Part shown: positions 47,838 through 58,222 of the stretch, piece by piece
Position numbering within the stretch: position 1 is the first letter of the stretch
Layout of the letters: every line of letters starts with the position of its first letter
Source of the DNA: Artocarpus heterophyllus
Lineage: Eukaryota; Streptophyta; Magnoliopsida; Rosales; Moraceae
Direction of reading: 5' to 3'
DNA: 64,000 nt
Assembly (NCBI GenBank): GCA_025403435.1
Contig: CM046350.1
Coordinates: 12,988,372-13,052,371 of the forward strand
Notes under the pieces: generated by a model
The model's input: only the letters and a program-made list of their open reading frames with translations
What the model was told of the DNA's origin: nothing
Database searches by the model: none
Position numbers and translations under genes: made by a program

Positions 47838-49930
47838 CCTCATCGCTGAAACCTGGTGCCAAGGCACCTTGATTGCTACTCATCTGTGCGATTTTGTGCT
47901 TGCCGGTGCCGCGAAGCCCATGGCCCAGGCCTCGACACCCAACTCTTTTTTTTTTCAATTTGTTTCTTCTTCAAACTTCAATTAATTAGGCTCCACATCT
48001 TCATCAGGGAAGACCACCTCCTTTATTCTAAACAGACATAGACATGCATCAAACAAAACTAAAAGAAGAAAGATAACATCGTGAAACAAACAGGTGTGCT
48101 GCCACCACAGTCTATGTAGTTTCTACTAATTTGTAGCTTGGCTAGACCTTCGACAAGCTCCACCTCGTATGACTGACCCAATGGTCACTGGTCTCAAATC
48201 CAAAGCATAACTGGTGAACACAAGACAACTGAAAAGCAAGACTTCCACCCCTCTTCTTGCCACTGCTACCTGATCTAGACATAGCTGAATCTTTCCTGTA
48301 TTTTTACACATTCCCCATTAGCCGATCTCACCCTCTATCTCGATCTTCCTAGTCCTAACTTGGAATGTTCGACCTCTAACCTCTCTGACTCCAAAAATTG
48401 CAACTTCACCATAACCGTCCATGGCGGCCTCGCCCTTCCTTTGCCGGCCCCAACCTCCGCCACTTCCCAAACCTCACAGTTCTGGCAAGACAACACCACA
48501 CTCCTACTCGTGGTTATCTCCCTTTTAAGCCACACCCAGCTCGTCCACCTCCTCTCATAGACCAGAGATTCTAACAGCCAGTCTAAAGCTGGCGATGACG
48601 TTTGGTCTAAAAGGGAGAGAGGCGTCACCAACCACTCCTAAAAAGCCCAAGTAGAGCCCTTGTTTAGAGAGAAGAGAGAGGGAGAATACCAAATCTTAAT
48701 TATGTATTAAGTTTTATTAAAAAATTCTAACAAAAGGAGTTTTTATATTAAAATTTCATAGTTTGAGGAAAACTCATGTTATGTTTTAAAATTTAAGGAT
48801 ACAGTATTATAAAAGCTGTAGTTGAGGAGAAATTTTAGTAATTAATCCTTAAATATTCATTTCTGTTTAGGTTGATTATTCTACCATGTATTCTAAAATA
48901 ACCGCAAAAAAAAGACAAGCCAGCAGTGAAGCACAAAATACAAATTACTAGAGTTTTACACGCGAGAATAAAGATATAATCCTGGGTGATATCCAAATAA
49001 CAACAAATAGCAAGAAAAATAATAAAAGAGGATGAGTGAAATATAATGCACGTAATTTGTAAGATGTGAAAGTTTTTTTCCCCTATTTTCTTTGACACAA
49101 AAGATTTAAAAATCAATATCTGTACTCTATATTTAAATAAAGTTAAAGGAAAACATCAATATAGGTGGAAACAATGAGAAAAATTATGAAAACTAGTTAT
49201 ATTTTTTAAAATTATATTTTTTTGATATTTTAGGAAATGATAAAAACATTGAAAATATACATAAACAAACAAGTTTTATATAAGACATGAGTGAAATAGA
49301 GGAAGATCCTTTAAGACCTAAGTATGATAGGGATCTCATCATGATTTAAACAATAATATAGTAACATATAAAATATAAAGTATACTAGATGATAAAATAT
49401 ATTATTTAGCTTATAGAATATTGATAAATGAAAACAAAAATAAAATTCACTAGTTGCAATATTTGCAAATATTATTAAAGTTTCTATATATTTTCATGGA
49501 TATTATCTCAATTTTTCTCGAAATTGTATTTAAAAAATTACACTACAACCTCATAAAATTGATATATTTACAGATATTCATCCAAATCTTTTCAAAATTT
49601 AGGCATCTTTACTAAAGTTCCCAGACCTTATAAGTTCCAAAATATCAAAAATTTTAAAAATATACAAAAAATTTTTGTTCATGCCTCTTGCCAAGCATTA
49701 CACAGCCAATGGGCTGGTGCGCATTGCGCACCCAAGGAAAAAGTTAGGTAGGGGCGGGTTGTGATCCCCTTGGCCTCCTGTTGGGCTCCACTGAGCTAGC
49801 CATTTGCATATCAATCAAGAAGCCTTTAGAGCCGACTAAAAAATCCCAAAAATCATTAATCACCATTATAAAAGGTTTAATCAAAATATGCTTAACAACT
49901 CAAATCATTATTTCCCCGGCTACCTAGTTT
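47838..49930. other. Intergenic, no gene seen
   Basis: A moderately GC-rich block at 47840-48640 gives frames on both strands, none with a recognisable domain. It may be old coding or TE sequence. From 48650 to 49930 the sequence is AT-rich and featureless. Confidence 0.35.
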
Positions 49931-50200
49931 AGTTGGCTACTAAGCTTGTCTTCTTTGCCTCTGAACTTTCCTTCCCAGTTCTAGATAGAGAAAAAAAAAA
50001 TAAAAATAAAAATGATTCAATCTCATATTGTCATTTTTGTGTAGCTCTAGAGAAACAAAAACGAGACTTTTTTCAGCCCAAACATACCATTTTTTTCTCA
50101 ATTACATCCACTTATTATTATTATTACTACTTTTTCCGTTTCCCTTTTCCGACAATGATTTGTCCTCCACACATGTGCTAAAAATCGAATCTTTTCTACA
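49931..50200 (+). promoter_or_regulatory. Promoter/5'UTR region of the auxin receptor gene
   Basis: AT-rich proximal sequence with an ATT repeat (50113-50131) and a pyrimidine-rich leader before the ATG at 50201. No defined TATA box or auxin-response element was recognised. Confidence 0.35.
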
Positions 50201-53200
50201 ATGGAGGCAAAGAGGAAGAAGGAATCTTCGTCGGCGATTTTTCCCGACGAGGTGTTGGAGAGGGTGGTCGGGATGATAAAGTCTCACAAGGACAAGAGCT
50301 CGGCGTCGCTGGTGTGCAAGGACTGGTACGAGGCCGAGAGGTGGTCGAGGAGCCACGTATTCATCGGGAACTGCTACTCGGTGTCGCCGGAGATCGTGAT
50401 CCGGCGGTTCCCGAACCTCCGGAGCGTGACGATCAAGGGGAAGCCCCGGTTCTCGGACTTCAACCTGGTGCCGCCGAACTGGGGCGCCCACGTTCAGGCG
50501 TGGCTGGCGGCTTTCGCCGACAACTACCCTTTTCTGGAGGAGCTCCGTTTGAAGAGGATGACCGTTTCCGACGAGAGCTTGGAGTTTTTGGCGATTTCTT
50601 TCCCTAATTTCAAGGCCATTTCGCTTCTCAGCTGTGATGGTTTCAGCACTGATGGGATGGCTGCCATTGCTACTCATTGCAAGTCAGTACCACTCTCTCT
50701 CTCTTCTTCTGGTCTTAATTTGTTTCCATATTTTAGTTTATTGACATCTCTTTTAAATTAAACATCTTAATTGAGAGAAATTACAACTTGAGAAATACAA
50801 AAGTTAGCCCTTGTTAACACGGACATAAATATGAATTTTCTTAAAAAAAAAAATAATGAGGGTCAGAGGTTTCTTTTGTGATGATCCAACAATTATGCAA
50901 AATTTTCAGGTTAGTGTTAAGTCAATTCTGTAGTGTATTATTATTATTATTATTATATATAAAATAAAACTGAGGATAAAGTAATTCGCTTGTGGTTCTT
51001 CATGCACCTCCTTTTCTTTTGGCTTCTTTTTATGTCTCTCTAGTTCATTCTATTTTTTTTTTTTATGAGTTAAATTCATTATATCGTGCGACATCAAGTA
51101 AATAAGTGGGATGTTTTTATTTGGAAAAATGAAATCGGGATAATGAAGCGTTACAACGGTAGATTCTTTTTTTGGGGTTAAAACAGTATGATTCTACTCT
51201 GCATATATACATTCTCTCGCAGTGTCACTGCTCCTTTTCTTTGACGTGACGTTTAAGCTAATTATTGGATGCTTTTGAATGACTTATTTGTCCTTGATGA
51301 CCGATGGAGACCCTCAAACGAAAATTCCAACATTTATGACAAACCTTTTTCGTCTCTAAGGGGTTAAAAACCCACTGTTTACATAAATTGAGTCCTAACA
51401 ATTTTTAGGTATTGTTAATTACCTAGGGCGATTTTGTTTCGAAAGCCTCAAAGCTTACTAGTCCACTGACACAGCTTTTTGTAATATATTTTTTAGACTG
51501 AAACTTAGTGTTGTGTTAATAGTAACGAGGTTATGACCATGGTTAAATAGGTTGCTTAACATTTATCGTATATAACACAATCATAATACATGAACATTTG
51601 TCACTTATGGTGTTTGGAATAGGAATACATATAATTAAATTTCTTTAATAAAATACATTAAAATCAATTCTATGACTGTGATGATGAAACACAACACATG
51701 AATTAATAAGTCAATTCATGAAAAAAAAAAAAAAATCTACAATTGAACGTAATGATTAGCTTTTTGTCACAGAAATTTGGTTGAGCTGGACATACAGGAG
51801 AATGACGTGGAAGACAGAAGTGGGTGCTGGTTGAGTTGCTTCCCGGAGACCTTCACATCACTGGAAATACTAAACTTTGCCAACCTTAATAGTGAAGTAA
51901 ACTTTGATGCTCTTGAGAGACTTGTTCGTAGGTGCAAATCGTTCAAGGTCTTGAAGGTAAACAAAAGTGTAACCTTGGAGCAAATACAAAAGCTGATCAG
52001 TCATGCTCCTCAACTAGTGGAGCTTGGTACTGGAACTTTCGCTCAAGATCAGCTCACGGCCAATCAGCATTCGGACCTTGAAAACGCCTTTACCAATTGC
52101 AAGAATCTACACACACTGTCTGGTTTGTGGGACGCTAAATCCCTGTACCTCCCAGTTCTGTATCCTGCGTGCACGAATCTGACTTTCCTGAATTTGAGCT
52201 ATGCGGCCTTGGGGAGCAGTGAATTTGCAAGTCTTTTGGTTCATTGTCCCCGTCTTCGGCGCCTTTGGGTAGCTTCTAAATCTCAACTCTTTTGAGCTCA
52301 TGTCATTTCTATCCAATAGTCTGTGACAATGAGACTATCCGTTTGGTTCATAAGTTCAAAAGAAAGTTTAAACAGAAATTTAAATTTTGTGAGAGAAAAC
52401 GCGATAACAAAAGGGTTGAAAATTGTGATTGAACCTGCTGATATATTGGTTTTATGCCAATCTCTTGATACAGGTCCTGGACACGGTGGAAGATAAAGGT
52501 CTAGAGGCCGTTGGATCACACTGTCCTTTGCTTGAGGAGCTCCGTGTTTTCCCTTATGATCCTTTCGATCAGGAGATCGTCCATGGAGTGACGGAATCAG
52601 GATTTCTCGCAGTCTCTTATGGCTGCAAGAGGCTTCATTACGTCCTTTACTTTTGCAGGCAAATGACTAATGCTGCAGTGGCGACCATTGTGAAGAACTG
52701 CCCTGATTTCACCCACTTCCGTCTCTGCATAATGGACCCTGGCAAACCAGATTACTTGACAAACGAGCCTATGGACGAGGCCTTTGGTGCCGTGGTGAAG
52801 ACCTGCACTCAGCTTCAGAGGCTTGCGGTTTCGGGTTTATTGACCGACCTAACGTTCAAGTATATTGGCAAGTACGCCAAGAATTTGGAAACACTCGCGG
52901 TGGCTTTCGCAGGTAGCAGTGATTTGGGGATGCAATGTGTGCTGAATGGTTGTGCAAAGTTGAGAAAACTCGAAATAAGGGACTGCCCATTTGGGGATGC
53001 GGCTCTGCTTTCGGGCTTAGAAAAGTATGAATCCATGAAGTCACTGTGGATGTCAGCCTGCAATGTCACCATGAATGGATGTCGGCTGCTGGCTAGAGAG
53101 ATGCCGAGGTTGAATGTTGAGGTAATCAAGGATGAGGGGAGTGAAGATGGCCAGGCTAATAAAGTTTATGTCTACCGTTCTGTTGCTGGGCCAAGAAGGG

Positions 53201-53229
53201 ATGCTCCTCCTTTTGTTCTCACCCTCTGA
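50201..53229 (+). CDS. TIR1/AFB: TIR1/AFB-family auxin receptor F-box protein (AFB6-like by its features)
   Basis: Three exons (50201-50682, 51773-52268, 52474-53229) give 577 aa, the family's usual size and gene structure. It is the substrate receptor of an SCF ubiquitin ligase: auxin fills a pocket in the LRR solenoid and glues Aux/IAA repressors to it for degradation, in the nucleus. The F-box is at residues ~14-50 (FPDEVLERVVGMIKSHKD, CKDWYEAERW). LRRs follow, with the family hallmarks VFIGNCYSVSPEIVIRRFP, NLSYAALGS, LYFCRQMTNAA, FRLCIMDPGKPDYLT and LEIRDCPFGDAALL. The pocket Arg (TIR1 R403) is R409. The TIR1 H78 position is Arg (R83, in KPRFSDF) and the S438 position is Ala (A444, in RLAVSGLLTD). 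The C-terminus DAPPFVLTL is AFB2/3-like. The mix fits my recollection of the AFB6 lineage, but the clade is inferred. Its 3' end faces the dynein gene. Confidence 0.94.
53029..53050 (+). other. Position equivalent to the miR393 target site, eroded
   Basis: In TIR1/AFB2/AFB3 the miR393 site overlaps the codons for (T)MRSLWM. Here the corresponding codons encode ESMKSLWM, and the 22 bases differ from a perfect miR393 complement at seven places. Three of these are consecutive in the middle, opposite the usual cleavage point. Confidence 0.7.
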
Positions 53230-53249
53230 GGTTTCTAAAAATCATGGTA

Positions 53250-53273
53250 ATCTCTCTCTCTCTCTCTCTCTCT
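53250..53273. repeat. (TC)n microsatellite in the receptor 3'UTR
   Basis: CT dinucleotide run about 20 bases after the stop codon. Confidence 0.9.
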
Positions 53274-53786
53274 ATCTGACCAGCACGCAAATGCCCCTAG
53301 ATTTTTCCGTGACAACTTGAATTTTAAATTGGAAACGGTTTATGGTGCTGAGGTACCTTTGCCATGGTAAGTTGAGTAGTTTGGTTTCAAGAAAAGCATA
53401 GACCATATTAATATTTGGTTGGTCCACATTAAACTAATGTGAGGGATGTGTAGATCAATCGCTGGCTTTGGCACTTAACTTCTCAAGTTTGTTTGTTTGT
53501 TACCAATTTGCTGGCACAACTTTTCTTGTGTGTCTAATGACCCTTTCTGAGAGCGTTAGTTATCATCACATCAGTTCCTAACAGCGGATTTTGTTACCAA
53601 ATTCTATTGCAGATTTCAAATCTTTTTCACATAAAGACGCTGGAATATGATGATTTGACACCTTGGAAGGTGAAAAAAAGAAGGATGGGAAATTGCTACT
53701 CAGAATTCGTTCTTCAGATTATTTTCTGTATTGCAATGACAAACCATGACAGTAATGAAAAGCAAAATAAATATACAAAGAGAGCT

Positions 53787-54217
53787 CTATATCTTCACAG
53801 CCTCAATAGCGGGGACCAAGGACGCCTCCGCTTCTGAATTAACCGCGACCCTGAAGAGCAAGAATGCAAGGCTGCCAATGCAGAAGTAGATGAAACAGCC
53901 CTGGCAGTGCGTCACGAAGGACCCAAAATCTGTTCCCACTATGCATTGCCACCCATGTCCGTATGACTCATCAAAATCCTGCCATCACAAGGAAAACAAC
54001 TGATCAGCACTACTGCATAGAAGAAGAGGTGAAATTTGAAAATTCAAAGGAGACTAATAAGTGATCACAATTCACAGACCTTCTTAATAAAGTGGGCTAT
54101 ATTAGTAGTCTCATTGACATCGAACATGTCGAGAGCCTTTGCTGCCAAGTGAAGTGCGTCTTCCTGCATCGCTTGCAGCATGTCGCTCTCGCCGACGACT
54201 GCTTTGCCTTCTAACAT
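53787..54217 (-). CDS. LC8-type dynein light chain
   Basis: Two exons, 54217-54080 and 53978-53787, with a phase-0 GT-AG intron, give 109 aa. It is a small dimeric hub protein of the DYNLL/LC8 family that binds short linear motifs in many partners. Land plants with this gene lack axonemal dynein in most lineages, so its role is likely dynein-independent. The start MLEGKAVVGESDM matches plant members. The core follows: AAKALDMFDVNETTNIAHF, IKKDFDESYGHGWQCIVG, and TDFGSFVTHCQGCFIYF, the groove-forming strand. A tail VAVNSEAEASLVPAIEAVKI extends past the core. The frame stays open far upstream of this ATG, but the extension is unlike any LC8 protein and is taken as 5'UTR. The gene converges on the auxin receptor with 557 bp between the stops. 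Confidence 0.93.
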
Positions 54218-54631
54218 GGCTGAAGAGGAAGAAAAAAATGCACTGATGGGCTTGCTATGGATGGCGTTCAAGGAGGGACAAGAAAGGAAAAGGCAGTTCA
54301 AGAAGAAGGTCTGTGTGTCTTGAAGTGCAGTTTTGGTGATCATCAAACGGTACAGAAGACGTGCTGGATTGGTGTGATTATGCGAAAATTCAACGTCTGA
54401 GGGGAAGGCCACGGCAAAAGAGAGAAATAGTAGCGGGCCCACTTTTATCTTGGAGATGAGGGATGTAGATGTTTGCGGCTGTATCACTGCTTGAGTTTCC
54501 TTGGTGAAAGCTGAGAGGTTGAAAATAAGTTGTCTGTTTGTAATAACGCTTCTGTTTCGTTGAATCTTCTCATTGATTGGATTCACTCCAAAAAAGAAAA
54601 ATAAAAAATATATATGTTCTCTTGAAGTCAA

Positions 54632-54920
54632 GTCTTTTTATTTATTTACACTAAGCCTAAGTGGAAAGTGATCCATCCTCTCGTGATGAATTGAACATTA
54701 AGGCCGATTGAGAACTTAGTTAATAGATTCTTTTCTTTTTCCTTAAGATAATAACTTAATTTTGGTTCCTACTCCATCTGGCAGTCTTACTAAAACAGTG
54801 AAAATTAAAATAATGATACTAATCACCGCTAGTCATAACATAATTTGTTGCGAGTCACTTTCTGCCAATCCGAGATGTGAAGTTGTGGTGCCTAACTATT
54901 GTTCTAACTATTATTAATTT
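54632..54920. other. Upstream region of the dynein light chain gene
   Basis: AT-rich spacer, presumably part of the minus-strand promoter. No clear motif. Confidence 0.35.
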
Positions 54921-55287
54921 TGTTAGAGTATGGTGACTTGAATTCAGTTTGATTCGACCTGAAACGCTTGCGGTGTAATAATTGTGGTGAAAAAAAAAAT
55001 TAGGATTTTTCATGAGATTTATAGTGGTACGAACATTTGTATTTCGGGCCGTTTAGTTTATGTTTTAGGCTTATATGGTTTTGTTTTTGCCTATATATAT
55101 ATATATGATGTATTACGTTAGGATTTTGTATTATCGAATTTAACCTCCTTATTCGCCACCATCTTGTAGTCTTTTTGAGTTTAGTAATTTTTCTTCTCCT
55201 TTACCCTGTGATTTTTTCCTATTTTAGGTTTTCAAGTAAATCTCAACGTGTTTTTGTTCTTTTTTTTATCGCATTATTTTCGTAACA
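54921..55287 (+). repeat. LTR (TGTTA...TAACA), copy B
   Basis: It begins TGTTAGAGTATGGTG and ends TTTTCGTAACA. It is homologous throughout to 20391-20784 and 55659-56067, with a TATA box in 'ctatatatatatatatgatg'. Left flank aattt and right flank cctta do not match. It lies 371 bp before copy C in the same orientation, so the pair could be the two LTRs of one small element. Confidence 0.72.
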
Positions 55288-55311
55288 CCTTACACAAAAA
55301 CAGCACACGGA

Positions 55312-55471
55312 CAAGGCAGAGGCAAAAAAACTTTTTCAGAAGGGACTGATAACAAAAATTTTAAACAAATATTACAATGTAATTGTACTTTTTTAGAGGG
55401 GCAAAATTAAAAATAACCATTAGGCTCAGAAATGGGCGGTCACTCCACCCCTTAATGTAGCTCTGCCCCTG
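55312..55471. mobile_element. hAT-type MITE, 160 bp, with perfect 8-bp target-site duplication
   Basis: It is flanked by CACACGGA on both sides (55304-55311 and 55472-55479). The ends are CAAGGCAGAGGC and GCTCTGCCCCTG, an imperfect inverted repeat of the CAGGG-type typical for hAT elements, and 8 bp is the hAT duplication length. No coding capacity. Confidence 0.85.
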
Positions 55472-55658
55472 CACACGGATTGACCTTGACAATTTCAAAC
55501 TTGTAATTTCGGTTGTTGTACTTATGCAAGAGGTGCCGACTTAATTTTGTGTGCTTTTAGTTTTTGGTTTTTTTCCTGCAACTTTATTTTTCTTAATAGT
55601 TAACAAGGAAAGGACGTGAGCTTAAGATGGAATTTTCACACCTCTGATGGTGGGTTAG

Positions 55659-56067
55659 TGTTAGAGTATGATGACCTGAATTTAGTTTGGCTCGACTTGA
55701 ACAGCTCGTGGTGTGACAAATTGTGATGAAAAACAAAAAGTGGGATTTTTCATGAGATCTGTGATGGTAGCGGATCGGCCTGATCCCGTAGCCCACCACT
55801 GATTTTGTCGACGGACCGTTGTTTTTGGGATGTTTAGTTTATGTTTTTGGGCCCATAAAGTTTTGTCTATACCTATATATATATGATGTATTGCGTTAGA
55901 GTTTTTATCATTTAGCGAATTTTGAGCCTCCTAACGCCTCCATTATAATCTTCACAAGTTTAATGATTTTCTTCTCCTCTGCCTGCGTTTTTTTTCTGTT
56001 TTAGGCTTCCAAGTAAATTTTCTGCTTGTTTTTGTTCTTTGTTTCTATTGCATTATTTTTTATAACA
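55659..56067 (+). repeat. LTR (TGTTA...TAACA), copy C
   Basis: It begins TGTTAGAGTATGATG and ends TTTTTTATAACA. It is the longest of the three copies, with an extra ~30-bp GC-richer piece ('gatcggcctgatcccgtagc') shared partly with copy A. Flanking bases gttag / gttac match at four of five positions, as for an aged 5-bp target-site duplication of a solo LTR. Confidence 0.74.
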
Positions 56068-56743
56068 GTTACTCTTTTACTGGGTTTTTTTCTTTGTCAA
56101 TTATTACATAAAGTTATATATTTTAGCAGTAGAGTTAGCAACCCTGACAAAACGAAACAAGCTTTGCCTATTTTCTTTCATGTGATTATCTGAGTTTTGG
56201 CTCAAGATTCTTAGCAGGACCTATCGGTTTCAGTTCTACAATTCTTGATGGGCCCTTAAGTTAAGTCCACATGTGATTTCACCACACCGCTAGCAAAATG
56301 CATGGTTTTAGGCTGGTCTGCGGCCAGTTGACCTGTGTTAGAGATTTGTACGCATCAAGGAACGTCACAATCACCCATAGGCCGAGCCTTGAACTTGAAG
56401 CGTGCGTGGCGTGAACTTGCGCGTGGATTTGTCACTTGTGTCAAAAACATTACCAAGTCATGCGTGCAAAGAGTTGTGGACGTACTGCATGCCGACTCAT
56501 TGGAACCCATAGTGTATGGGACAAATGTATGTATTTCGATTGATTAAGGTCGTATTACAATTTTACTATATATATCTTTTTTATTTCATCCAAAATCGAT
56601 TTTACGGTATAGACGCTTATGACCTCCCCTCTATGCCCTGCAGTAATGATTCCTCTAGACATGTGCTTTCTTTTGATAAGATCTTATATAATTCGAGCCG
56701 GTCTATAATATTAAGCAAGAAATATGAACAATCTATTTAGATA
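56068..56743. other. Intergenic, no gene seen
   Basis: A 70-codon frame at 56335-56547 has an even composition but no motif I recognise and no splice or promoter context. It is not called as a gene. Confidence 0.35.
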
Positions 56744-56985
56744 AAAGCAGAGCTAGAAAATTATGTCAGGAGGGGAGAGTTACTGTCAATTTTTTATTTT
56801 TTAATCTGTAATATAACATATCGAATGGGCTATTATGAGTTTGGCAAACATAAAATTTGAGAATTTCAAAGGGGCTTACACTAACAAATTTCATCAGATT
56901 TTACACAAAAAATCAAAAGAAAAGAAATTTTAAGTGGGGCAGCCACCTACTCTCAACTATATGTGGTTTCGCTTTTGGTGAGAAA
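56744..56985. repeat. hAT-like MITE remnant
   Basis: 'aaaagcagagctag' on the left and 'gtggtttcgcttttggtg' on the right form a decayed inverted pair. 'ggggcagccacctactctcaac' inside resembles the 'gggcggtcactcc' part of the copy at 55312-55471. Confidence 0.42.
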
Positions 56986-57039
56986 TATATATGCCACTCA
57001 GAAATGCTTTACCCTCTTAAAATTATTTATGTTCGCTTT

Positions 57040-57554
57040 AGCTCTTGTATCCTTCTTTTTTATATGCAAAAAGGGACATTTATCTTTCTATATATTAATT
57101 CAAAAACTATACATTTAGTTTTTGATCTCATCGAATGTATACTTTTAGATTAGATTTAATACATAAATCTATACTTTACCTCGGTCAATAGATGATTTTG
57201 ATCTTTAAAATGACCTAAATTATTCTTAAGTAAAAGATAAAAAAATTAAAACTTTCAAAAATAAGAAAAAACAAAAATCAACACATACAAAATACCTATT
57301 TTTGAAGGTAATCTATGCACTTTTATGGCAAAAACTTTAGCATAAAGTTGTTTTTTCAAGTTTTTAAAGTTATCCTCCTTTTAATTTGAGGGTATTTTGG
57401 ATAAATTTTTAGGTTAAAATTGAAGATTGATTGGGCAAAGATATAAATTTATGTATTAAATCTAATTTGAAGGTATAAATTTGATGAGATAAAAAATCAA
57501 AGATATATTGTTTAAATAAACCTAAAATATATGGTATAAAAAGGTAAATAACCC
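57040..57554. repeat. Foldback-like MITE with long inverted ends, copy 2
   Basis: The right end 'ggtataaaaaggtaaataaccc' is the reverse complement of the left end of the copy at 13880. Inside, 'tagtttttgatctcatcgaatgtata' (57116-57141) is mirrored by 'aaatttgatgagataaaaaatcaaagatat' (57476-57505). The inverted arms are roughly 100-150 bp long. Confidence 0.62.
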
Positions 57555-58089
57555 GAAAAAACAAGTGTGGTGTTGGCTTTGTTAATTGATATTGAGGTGT
57601 CAATATATGTGCTTTACTACTATCATTTTCCTATCAATGTGAGAACTAAAAACAACAAGTATGAAAGATATGTACAATGGCTCTTTTATATCTAGTTGAT
57701 TTTTGGTTAATCAGGTGCTTTTCATTTAGTCGTTGATTGAGAAGTTTGCAGGGGGTTTAATCACGCTACAATAATAATTATAAGATTTTGTGGGGTCCTA
57801 AGATCTACCAAGTGTCTTGATTAATGACCATAATATGACTTGAATTAAATCTCTCATTTTTCAAGCCTTAAAAAGTTGTTACAATAACTTTATGGTTTGG
57901 TTTGGTCAGACAATTAGTCTTCTCCATCAAGGCTACTCGGGTATACTATCTATCATGTTTCTATACAAACAAACACCCTTGTGCCAAATCCCAGAACAAC
58001 CCTCTTAAATCATGATCATGTCTAAGGGCAAAGCAGTGACATACTTCAAATTCCTAGCGCATAATAATCTGGATCATTACTTTCATTTG
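57555..58089. other. Intergenic, no gene seen
   Basis: AT-rich spacer, no recognisable feature. Confidence 0.35.
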
Positions 58090-58222
58090 AAATTCAATTA
58101 TAATTGATGTTTTAAGTTTAAGAACTATAGCATATGAGAGCTTTATATTGCAACAACTTTTTACTTTTTGTTGAGAGCTTTACACTGTTTATAATTGTAA
58201 TTAATGGGTTGGAATTAAAATT
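58090..58222. repeat. MITE of the 'CATGTGAGAG' family, decayed copy
   Basis: It contains 'gcatatgagagctttatat' and 'gttgagagctttacactgtttataattgtaatta' and ends 'gcaaacaccc'. Confidence 0.45.

Noticed and set aside
48126..48631. Frames on both strands in a GC-richer block
   Set aside because: No recognisable domain, splice signals or start context; could be ancient TE sequence.
50102..50677. 191-codon minus-strand frame opposite auxin receptor exon 1
   Set aside because: It is the complement of a GC-rich coding exon; its translation is Arg/Pro/His-rich without a domain, and the plus strand encodes a clear F-box/LRR protein.
54218..54631. 138-codon in-frame N-terminal extension of the dynein light chain
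   Set aside because: The extension has no similarity to LC8 proteins and the internal start MLEGKAVVG is typical of plant members; most likely a 5'UTR without stops by chance.
56335..56547. 70-codon frame with balanced composition
   Set aside because: No family recognised; lies between LTR and MITE sequence and is short enough to be chance.
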